The notes under the pieces: model-generated | The model's input: the letters and a program-made list of their open reading frames with translations, nothing else | The model's database searches: none | What the model was told of the DNA's origin: nothing | Origin: Phlebopus portentosus | Taxonomy: Eukaryota > Basidiomycota > Agaricomycetes > Boletales > Boletinellaceae | Assembly: GCA_037892935.1 (NCBI GenBank) | Contig: JAYXKI010000014.1 | Span: 1,096,001 to 1,160,000, forward strand | Length of the DNA: 64,000 nt | Direction of reading: 5' to 3' | Position numbers and translations under genes: made by a program | Shown here: one piece after another, positions 36,203 to 47,188 of the stretch | Numbering within the stretch: the stretch's first letter is position 1 | How the letters are laid out: every line of letters begins with the position of its first letter

Positions 36203-39200
36203 TAGCTAGGGCGCCGTATCAGGTATAGTAAAAGTTGTTGAGGAGGATGAGATATGCAGTGAAGTCAGAAGGGGGAGAGATCTGCGAGGGAGAGACCGTA
36301 TAGGCGCTCGTTTTATTAGGCTCCCGTATCTCTATTATATGTGCCTCTGTGTGCAGCTGCTGATACTCCCCTTCTTTCCGTGCAAGGGTGTGCCTAGGAA
36401 ATGATGCCGGTCGGTTCGGTCGGTGCGGCTCGGTAGTAGGTCAATTTGGGCTCCTTGCCAAAAGGAAGAAGAACAAAGAAGAGAAGCGGACAAACAGAAC
36501 CAAGCAATGCAGCAACGAATACCAGTGCCAATCCAATACCGATAGGAATATAATTACGCGAGTGGAAGGACTTCTCTCGGGTCGATTGGTCCTGCTTACC
36601 GGCGGAGTAGCACTCGGCTAATACCAGAAGGAAGAAGTCAAGAAGGAGTGAGCGAGAGAGGGCAGAAAGAGTGCGAGTGCGGGCCTGGGAAAGAGGACGG
36701 AGATGAGGGGACCGGAAATTTAATTAAGAGCGGGCAGGAGGAGAAGGTGGGATCGTCGCTCGTCCTGTTAAGATATCAACTCGAATATATATCTATGTAT
36801 GATATGACAACACACACGCACTGTGCTCCTCCTGTGGGAAAATATTCGAAGCAGTCGGCGAAAGTGTCTCTCTCTCTTCTCCCAAGAAGGCAAGTGAAGC
36901 AAGCCTTAGGGGTCGGGTCGGGAGGTGGGAGGCAAAAGAACAGAAAACCGGGAAGAAAAGAAGAACAACAAGAACAAGAAGTCTCGAAGCGAACTTCTTC
37001 CTTTGCACGGGACGGGGGGGCGGCGAACGGTGAACGAACCCGCTTGTCGTGAAGGTACGGTGTGCACCTCCGAACGCGATTGGTCCAAATGCACAAGGGC
37101 ACCGTACTGGGTGTATCCAATCGACCTCGTGTCTGACGTGTATCTCTCCTTCTTTCTCTCTTCACAGCTCGAGATGCGGGAGAGCCTGAGCCTAAGTGGT
37201 TCGCGTTTTTTTTGTGTCACGTACGGGCGACTCGGGCAGCTGAGATTTCGGTATATGTTTGTGTTGTGTGTGCGGCGCTTTGACGTCTCGAAGCAAGGAA
37301 CCGAACGCCTGGGAGGGAGGCAATGGGGATAAGTATACAGTATGTATGTGTCGGATAGCACGCCCGAGGGAGACGTGAGACGCGGCGAATGAAGAAGCGA
37401 GAGCGGGAGCGGGTAACAAAAACAGAACAGAAACAGAACAAAACAGAAAGGCGCGCACGCGTGTGCAGAGAGGGTGGCGGAAGCGGGAATACGAAAAGGA
37501 CGACGGGACGCACTCGATATATGAGACACTCCCTAGCTGGCGAGCTAGTTGTGTAGGTAGCGGGATCGGAAACAAGCTCGATCGCCTCGTATATATGTAT
37601 GTAAATGCAATCAAAACTCCAATAGGCCGAAATCAATGGCTTGGACGGAAACCCAAAACAATCAAAACAGGTCTTACAAAAAATTAAATAGATAGTATAT
37701 AGATAGGAAGCGATCTGTGGGTGCGTGCTCCGCCGAGATTGGATTGGATTGGATTAATGGGATAATGTGAGATGATGGCGCAAAAACGGAAACGCGCAAG
37801 TTTACACGAACGAACGGGCGCAATCAAGGATGAACAGAATCACTGATGAGGATGATATACAAAAGAAAAGAAGCCCCTCGGAGGACCGGACAAAGTAAGG
37901 TGTGTATGTATGTATGAATAGAACGGCACTGATGGACGGAATCAACGAAAGCAAGTCACAGCAAGGGACTTACTTTGGACTAAGCTTTGGGATCTCAGCT
38001 CAACTCAGAGAGGCAAGAAGGCGGGCAGGAATGAGAAAAGAGAGGATCAAGAAGAAAGACGAGAGAGGACGGGGCTGAGAGTCAAGGGGATACACATCCA
38101 CAAACGAGACGAGACGCAATTAATCAGACGCGGACCCTCCCCTTACCTTAGACTCGCCATGCCTGTGGGCTGGGTCGCAGTACCTCCGTGCCTCGTGCCC
38201 GCTCCATCTCATTCCCTCGTCGGGTCGGGCGCGCCCTATCCATTCCCGTCCACGCAGCACACCGAATCATTGCAAAAGTAATAAGATTCAATGCATTATT
38301 GTGGAGAGATGTGCATTCCATTGCATCGAAGGAAAAAAAAAGGGCATATGCATCATCATGATAGGGATCGGCGTCGAATCATCGAAAATCGAGACGCATG
38401 CTTCAATTCGTCAGGGCCCATCTGGGTTTGTTACGTACAGTACGTACTTACGATGTAATCGGCGGCTGTGTGCAGGTCCAACGATCGAGCACCGAGCCTC
38501 CGAAAATCTCGTCGAATTACCACACCCAGCACAGCGATTTACCCACTTTACCCATAACCATTTCTAGTAGTAAGATCTTAAAAAAATGTAAATGAACAAA
38601 GAGAAATCTTGCACTGCCATCAATTTGTAGATCAGTGTCGGTATGATGGCGCCGTTCTCGTTCTCCCTCAGGCTGCCCTGGTCGTCAAGACGCCCCTCCT
38701 GCTTGCTTGCCCCGCTGGTCTGGCGGTGCGATTGCGATGGATGCGATGTGATGAAATGTGATGGTATTCCCAAGTAAGCGCTCGATAGTCTAGGCTGCAC
38801 CTCAACACGCCCGCACGCCCGACGTTCGTACACACTCTACACCGACATATGCGTCTCTCCCAATATTTCCGATTTCCATCACCGCCGGGAGTCGGCTAAT
38901 ATAGCTCCCCGCTCGATGCGTATCCGAACAAGCAAAGCCGAAACATTCAAGCCAAGCGCGCGCGCGCGCACAAGCTCAAGCTCAAGCTCAAACCCCGACC
39001 CCGGCCCCGACCCCGACCCCGACCCGTACACCACCTCCCATAACAAGATAGATATAAACCCATATCCGTCCCCTCCCAAAATCACCCAGTCATCCGTAAA
39101 GGGCTAAATTAAAAACAAAGGCGGAAGGAAAAGGAAAAGAAATACCGCATCTCAGCGCATCTCCCCGTCCCGCCTGCCTGGACGAACCGAGGGAATTCAA

Positions 39201-39580
39201 TTCATTGGCTCCCCTCCTCGTCCTCGCATGATCGTGACTCCCTCTCCTCAAAAGGGTAAAGATGCGCCAGAGATCTAGGTTTGGGGGTTTGGGAAGGAAG
39301 AAAGAGAAGGAGATATGAAAAACATATACGCAGCAAGAGAGTTAAGGTTCATTTTCAGGCGGAACGGCCCGACTCGTTGTGATTGCCCAGCGGGCACGGA
39401 TTCCCACGCATTCAAACCCATATTTTGGAGACGTAATAAGGCTCGTAAATAAAAAAAAAGTGACAAGAAATGGCCTCGGGCCGGTATGTGATCCGTACGA
39501 TCCGGGTGGCTTTTGTCTGGTGGTACGACTCGCTTTGCGCTTGACATCGTCTTCTTCCAGCTCTGCCTCTGACTGAGGCG
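36203..39580. other. Upstream region of the homeobox gene and low-complexity DNA
   Basis: 3.4 kb with no supportable gene. The part next to the homeobox start is rich in purine runs and CT tracts and probably contains a long 5' leader and promoter. At 38945-39030 there is simple sequence: an alternating GC run, AAGCTC units and CCCCGA units. Numerous open frames here are composition-driven. Confidence 0.4.
38948..39026. repeat. Compound simple repeat (GC)n, (AAGCTC)n, (CCCCGA)n
   Basis: A GCGCGCGCGC run is followed by about three AAGCTC/GCTCAA units and about five CCCCGA-type units with one variant. The six-base periods give in-frame dipeptide-like translations, which explains the open frames on both strands here. 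Confidence 0.8.
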
Positions 39581-40551
39581 GTGAAAATCGCTTGTTACCT
39601 TGGTGAATGCCATATCTCTCATCCTCTGCGACAAGATGAGAAAAGCTCTATGATATCTTCTTCGCGCAAATCTATCTATAATCCAACCGACATATCGTAT
39701 GACATAACTTATGATGAGTTCATTCATTCAAACCTCACAACTTCCCGCTTTTCCTTGTGCCTATGCATATGCAAAGTGCTTTGCTGGACGAATGCCTGGA
39801 CGACTGTTGAGCTGATACTCGTCCTATCTACCCCTTATCGTGCAAAATTCGCACTGACGCGCGAAGATATCATGGCGTATTCACTTCGTCTCTTGCGCAA
39901 GATTTTTCCCTTGGACTGGGCTTGCTTTGAATCCGAATGTACACAGACAGGTCGCACGATGCGCAATTGCGATATCCCCAATCTCACTTGCGAAACATTC
40001 TACATTCTTAGGCCGTTAATCCGCCACAAGCTCATCAATCTCGAGGTACCCATCGTACATACATCTACGCATCTCGTAATCCAGCTCAACGACTCCCTCA
40101 AATTCAGTAATCCTAATTCTAGTTCTCCAGCATTAGTCCTCGCATCGCGCGGTGCTACGATGTAGTGCCTACGCCCGCGCCGAAACACTAGTGCTATGAT
40201 TTCCGCGCTATTGGCGGCATCACTGTATCAGTACATCAAGGCAATTTTTTCGTCGAGCATTTAATTACCGCTGAGTGCATTGACGCTCGAGGGAAAATAT
40301 TCACGCTGGACGAGACATTCGTCGTGGGTACGAGTCGCAATCTCGACTCCGTCTACCATCTACTCTGTGCGGACACCCTTTGCGCGCTTTTCATTACGCT
40401 GTCTGATAACCTTGTTAGTTTCGGAGATCATCATTATCTGGATGATCGAGCAAGAGCGGCGGTGCTCTTCTTTCGTAAAGTGTACATTTGCGGTAAAGTA
40501 TTTGCTTTGCTTCAGGATATCAATACCTTCTCACCAGTTATTTCGACCTGA
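39581..40551 (+). CDS. Two unassigned open frames, possible orphan gene
   Basis: Frame 39581-40165 is open for 194 codons; a second frame is open from about 40190 to 40551 and reads plausibly as protein (GGITVSVHQGNFFVEHL, FTLDETFVVGTSRNLDSVY, YLDDRARAAVLFFRKVYI). They could be exons of one gene, but I found no convincing splice pair and no known family. A further protein-like piece lies at about 40670-40790 (RLEVVAFETKEGTYVCLDHP) in another frame. The lengths are near what chance could produce over 64 kb. Confidence 0.22.
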
Positions 40552-43500
40552 CGTTCATTATCTTCCTCAGTATGTGAAGAAACTCCCCGTTCTGATCGAG
40601 TCTGAACAAATCTTCCCACTTATCTCCTATCCATCCTCTTCTACACCACACTGTTCTTCATAAGAACGAACAACTTGCGGTGCAGAGCGCAACGCCTCGA
40701 GGTCGTTGCCTTCGAGACAAAGGAGGGCACTTACGTTTGCCTGGATCATCCTTATGTTGAGTGGAAGGTTCATCCATGACATCTCTTCGTCTCTTCGTCT
40801 ATTCTCGTTATCTATCCAGATCGCGACAACCGTGAGTGAGATGTTACATGGTAGATTAAAATCAACATTAGTCTCTGCCTCCGGACGTTTACTGTCGTTA
40901 TAAGCGGCTTTGTTCATCCCTCGGGCTTCGGACATTCTCACTCCTATCCGGTTAGTCTTCACTTTCTTTTCTTATGACGCCCTTTTTCTTTTTTATGCAC
41001 GTTTTTGGATTTTGTTCTAGATCATGGACTTGTTTATGTGCTCGCTAACGTTCAATAACTTGCGTAACCCCGGTACTTTCGCAAGAAACAGAAGAGGCTA
41101 GAATCAACTTACCCCGTGCATATATCCTCATCTGCTACTTAGGTCTCTATTACGGCAAGAGGCTCGGGAAGCCACCTAAAACTGTATTTGATCGGACTCT
41201 GAGCTAATTCGTGAACTCAATCCTTGACTTCCCATCCCTTCATATTTCCTCGGTTCTAATCCTTCGCGCAAAGAGGAAACGCCTTGAGGCTCTTACACTC
41301 GGGCTTTTTATCCCACCGTTCTACTCTGTTTTCCCTCCTATACGAACCAGTACCAGTGAATCTTGCTGGCTAGGAACGAAAAAAATGAGTATGCATATGG
41401 TTTGAAGGATCGGCCGGCTCACGGTTCTCCCGCGCCGTTTCTCACACTGCACTTCCCGGCTGAACTCCGGGTGGGAGATAATGACCTGCGCTCTGTTCAA
41501 AATCGATCAAGCCTCTCGTGGAGTTCAAATTAAGGACAATAGAAGGCAACGTAAGTGTATGCCCTGGGAATGCTCATCGTTGCTCCGACCGACTAAGTCT
41601 ACATACACTGACCGTTGTCCTCCTCAAGCTTGATGTAGATGTGGAATAATCCGCTTCCGGAGTCTCAGTCTCCTGATCTCTCTAGCTCCACCATCGTTGT
41701 GCCTTAGGTGTTTGGATGACTCCCTCACGTTCTCCTGTTTTGAGTTCATCATCATAAACATCAAGGCCACCTTTCATTTCGCTCTCTTTTTTCAAACCAA
41801 ACCATACTTTGTCAGACTGCCCTATCACCACAAGATAATCATCAGCACGACTGGAGACTCGAGATGAAATTTGAAGTTTAATGAAGGAAGACTTCTAGTC
41901 TCTAGTCTACCCCGTCTATTTTTATCTGTTTGTTTGGTCTTGTTGTTGCACGTGCCTTCTTACCCGACCTGAAGTGGTATGTGGATGATCTTTGTCTTTT
42001 GTCTTTCGCCAGCCTCCGTACTTACAGGATCCCGTGCCTCTGATGACCCTAGTTTATCCTTTCAAATAATGTGCCTCGCATCGACACGTGAACGAGTGCG
42101 TGACGAGATCCAATAGTCGTCCGCGGATTGGATAAATATAAACGTAGATCAATAAGTTTCCGCTTTCGCGCTGCACTTTGTTGTTGGCAGTTTCCGCACG
42201 CTTATTCCTCTGTATGAAGGGTCCGTGATTCTATCAATAGAAATAAAAGAAACAGTATGATCGGCCACATTTTGCAAGCGATGTACTAGCTTGGGGTCGC
42301 TCTGACTTCTCTCGCCGTGAGAAGAGGGAAAGAAGTGAAGTGGTTGATGATGATCAGTCGCACTAACAGCTATCTGCTCAAACTCAATGCCCCAGTGCGC
42401 CGCATCGTTTCCTTCTTCAGGGCATAGCCTCTCAGTTCGAATTCGATGAGCTCTGAATTGAACTTCTCTTCGTCGGCGGAGATCAGAAGGACATCTCCTG
42501 TGTGGTGTGATCGAATTTCGATCTTTGTTCTTACATACATTTGGAACTTCGAATCCTCGCTATCAGTGCTCCTCCCTGTGAATGGGTTCATGTGTTTTGA
42601 TTTCTATCATTTCGTCTGAGAATGATAACGGCACTAGGATTCCACGACCATATCGCGAGGCACCCTCGATTCCACGACAAATAAACAAGCAAACATAAGA
42701 CCTTCCGTGAATGTACATCAGTATATTTTCCGGGCTGATATATGACGAGGTCGAAGATGCCAAGACTTGATGTGTATTCTAATTTGTTCACAAGCGGCTC
42801 CGTGTGTTTTGATCTTTTTGGACTTTATCAGGAGGTGTCTGACCGTCGAGAGGTACGTTCCCTGAGTATTATAACGTTTCGTTCGCTGATCCATTGTTCA
42901 ATGGAAATGATGGCCTTTTGGTTCATTCGGGACTTGAGTTGGGTTCGACAGGTATCCAATTCTGATGAAGTTTTCTGTCGTGAAGGCTCCATAATATTTC
43001 AAATCATTAAAGAGATGGCACGTTCGCTGAGGTACGTCCTCAACAAATTCAGTGACCGGGTTATTCACATACATCTATCCAGCACTCAAAATTCTCAATC
43101 ACGGCTTGGATGATACCGCAAGGTAACTCCAGATTTGTCTATATTGCTAGCGTATGCCCTGAACTCAAAATATCGGCATCAGCTTCTTTCTTCTCTCACA
43201 ATCTCTCGATATCAGCGATCTACATAACTGAATGTGCAGCAGACTCAATCCGTCCACGACCTCAGTTCGTGCCTGTCTTGAAGGGGGAAAACAATGCCTG
43301 CGAACTGCCTCCGTCCACGCAACTCTTTCCCGCTTTGGGACAAGTTCTGTAGATCCCTCCCACGGCCACAACCGTGGGAACTTATGGCGAACGGGCCTTC
43401 GGCTGATTCCTGTGATGCGGATACAGATAGGCTGGGTTGATCATGATCCCAGCGGACCTCGCGCCTGGCTGAATAGCTTGGGTCTTGTGTCATCTCCCGA

Positions 43501-46500
43501 CATAGCGCACCGTCGGCGGATGTAGAGAGAATTTGGTGCGTCCTTATGGGTTTGATATCTTGCCTTGCCTCCTGTACGAATTATTGAATTATGATGCGTA
43601 GCAGCTACTATCGCCATCGCCTCGTTGCCTGCGGTCTACACACGCCGCGGACGATACATAAATTCATAGTCTGCGCGCCAGCGCCAACGCTTAGTACGAA
43701 CTACCGTGATCTCTTGGCTATATAAGTAAGGTAAGCAAGTATTCAAATGCAATAACAATTCCTTGTTTCCTTTCTTCGAAAAACGACATAGTCTCAGCTC
43801 CGTGCTCGACGTTACTTTATGGTATGGTGTAGAATGCAAGATCATAAGTGATGACATTGTCTTTGTCTCGCACATAATACCGAGGCGGGACAAATCTTCC
43901 GTGGTAATATACACATACACGGGAGGCTCAAACTATGATATAAAAGTCCGGTCTTCTCGCTGTGCATCTTCTATCTACAAGGCGTGTGCGAGACTCGGCT
44001 GAGCTCACTCCTTGTGGCGACTTCGGGTGTATGTATTCTAAACTGGGCTTGACCAATAGGAATGTGCCATGAAATAGAGGCTCCTAAATCTGGTGGAAAC
44101 GAAGTTCTATCTGTATCAGTGAACTACGCTGATCAATCTTAATGACTGTGAGCTGCGTAATTTCTGCGCTCAATCAAATCTACATCCAACCAGCAGTATT
44201 GTATATCAATCCAAGCGAGACTTACAGGCACGCATTGCTGCACCGCTCCTGTCAATCTTGCAGTACCGCGTCGCAGCGAGTGTCCTCGCAACATCCACTC
44301 TTGGCGCGAATGTGGACAGTGGGTGATGATCCTGTCTCAAGCCTGATCGTAATGATAGAACCTATCAAGCACGAACTCTTAATCGAACCTCGAGACAGGA
44401 GGAGGCAGTGTATTGCGAGGACGACGGACAGCTCGCTCACAGGGCACTGCCTTTATCTTTTACGTGTTGCGAGGGAACACATAGACGGTGTTCATCATCC
44501 GATATGCAACCCGGGTCAAAGTCTATTCTGGCGTGATGATCGGTCCGAAACTTACTCACGTACTCACTATTCAGCAATGCCATTTCCGTCTAAATGCTGA
44601 TGAAGGCTGGATGCATATCGTCTCAGTTGCTGCTCGCAGATCTGTTTACAGAGGGCCATTTGTCTACTTAGGAGGGTGAGCGCGAGCTTTCGCACCATAC
44701 GTACGTTACGTTTGGGCGAGGGTACTCGGAAACTGTATTTACCGACCGATGAGCAATTCTGACCCTCAAATGCGACGGACTGACTTCTCCCCGAGTCATC
44801 CGTTTTCTCATTCCTTGCATTTTTGTCGAGAGCTGCCTCATTTCTCCCGGGAAATGAGGGATTTTACGCGGTGCGCTGCCCAATATACCAGCGCCCAACA
44901 AATAACCCTTCGTATGGTTCTCATCTCAATACATGATTGTCTAGCGGTGAAGAAGCATCGCGAGAAAAGGGAAAGACGAGCCAGAGTACAGTCGAAGCAA
45001 GGCGATGGACACATATGCAAGCAAAGGAAGTCCCGATGTTCATCCTCCGGTTATGTGGTTGTAGGTATTATGCCGGTGCACCACAACCTTTGCATTGTAA
45101 TACCGTATCCAAGAACAGACCCGATTCCGTATTGCAGCGGTTAAAGAGTGGCATAACACACGAAATGAAAAAGCCGCAAATCGAAAACATGTAATTTATC
45201 GACATCTTTCGTCCGCTGTTTTGTCTTACCCGGACTCCGATAATATATATTTCAATGTGGCTCTCTAATATAAGGTTCTATATGGCTCCCCGCTTATCTC
45301 CCATTCGTTCGAAGAAAATAGCATCGATGTGAGAGGAAGTCCGGTAGATCGGATATATGAGTCACTCCTATAGGACAGTAAAAGTAAGTACTACTACCCA
45401 GACTCGAAAGTCTTTGACCTACCGGAGGATGTTAGGAGAGGAGCCTGAGGGCTGTAGATCAATCCTATTATACCCAATTCGGGATTTGATGCCTTTTTCG
45501 GGTGTTGCCGTATTGCATCAGGAAAATACATTCCGCAAAGGACTGTCCATATGACTTGTCCTGCTCCCCCTCATTACGGTGAGTTTTTGATCGCTGATAG
45601 TTCAAAGCTGGTAACGGAGCGGAGAGCTTTTGCCACCCTTGCCGCCATGGACTTCGGAACTTACACGGGGCCATCACATTCTAGGGTCAGTCTGCTCAAA
45701 ACATTATCCGCAATATATCAACCCCAAGAGTTGAGTACGCAATTTCTTCTCTCTAAAGAGAGGCAAGGCGTATTCGTCAAAGAATATCAGTGCATTCTGG
45801 AGAAACAATCTTAGATCCTTCATTTTTCTCTTCGGATATGCGTACGGCATGTGTTTCCGATGGCCGAGGGTCGAAGCAATTCCACACTATCGGTATTGGT
45901 GAGCCAAGCCTACATTTTGTTCGAAGCTTATATTGCAGGGCGCATCAAAATGAAACTGCGCCCCTCCTCCACGCGCAACGCAGCGCCATTCTGCATTCAG
46001 TCGCTGAGTCAGGCAAGGAACGACTGTACCACCTCAAACTCTACCGGTAGCGGACGGGTAGAGTTGCCCATCTGACCTCGTGCTTGCTTGCGCTAGTCTC
46101 GGTGTCTCTGATTTTCTGAAGATCACTCTTGGATCCCAGTGGTTTTGTAGGTCTCTCGAGCATGTCCGAGAAAACCGAATGATCAGCGGGAAGAAGATTG
46201 CGGCGTTCGTCGGTGATTGATCCTGCTCGTTCTGCTCGTTCTGTACAGGTAAGTATCCATCCATTTCAATGCTCGTGCTGGTCAGGAAATCAAGCTCTAG
46301 GATATTGCAGGATGGAAAGAATCATCACCGGTGTCGCAGAAGATGCGATTACCAAGTAGTATGCACTTCGTGTTTCCGATTCATTGCATAATCTTTAGGA
46401 AAACCATGACTCAGGAAAGAACTGGGTGTCGCAGCTGACCATTATTTTGCGTCCTAAACCGCATCTCTTGGAGGGCGCGAACAGGGTTTCTAGGCGCTTG

Positions 46501-47188
46501 AAGAGCACTGACAGATACTGCCTTGCTAGGAGCCGCCGACTGCAATTTGTAGAACACGCTTGATTTCTGAAGTTTCACGTCGTGTGATTTATTCCGTAAC
46601 TGGACTGCCCAAAGTGCGCATAGCAAGACACGCTGAGTGGGCGTCTACTCATCCATCCGTATCGGTGAAACCTTTCTTTTGTAAGTCCGACTTGAAAAAT
46701 CTCGCAATTTGGAAGACAGTAAGCGCTCATTGTGTTACTTTTGATTGTGTCGGCTGAGTCCAAAGAATTTCAACGTGCTGGCGTTGGACGTTACGCAAAA
46801 GGAAATATGCATATATATATGCCAGATATATTAAATGAAAGAAAGGGCTCAAGAAAATACGTAAATTGACGAGAGCATATTCTAACTGTGTGTGAATAAT
46901 AATCGGAAAGCAGGTATGGAAGGACACATACAAAGAATAGATAACGATGTTAGCAGGTACAAATTGCACGACTGAAATGCCATGATAAATTGTAGAAATA
47001 GTGTGTCAGAGCTGTTGGTATCAAGAAAGGATATAAACACGTCAGTTGTTAGGTTAGAACCCAATGTCTAGTGGATGGTAAGGACGTCGCCGAGCTTGTG
47101 TATGTCGGGCCATGTCAGCGGCTGTAAACTGACGGGCTGTCATTGAGGATAAGAGCCTGATTCACGACCAAGTCTCGAGTACTGTGGC
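40552..47188. other. Gene-poor stretch of 6.6 kb
   Basis: Many short frames on both strands, none assignable. The longest are plus 44142-44600 and 44749-45144 and minus 43636-43920. No transposase, reverse transcriptase or inverted-repeat end was recognised. Parts may be decayed genes or transposon relics. Confidence 0.35.

Noticed and set aside
38948..39026. CCCCGA array as a telomere-like or functional tandem array
   Set aside because: Only about five units, embedded in other simple repeats; fungal telomere repeats are normally TTAGGG.
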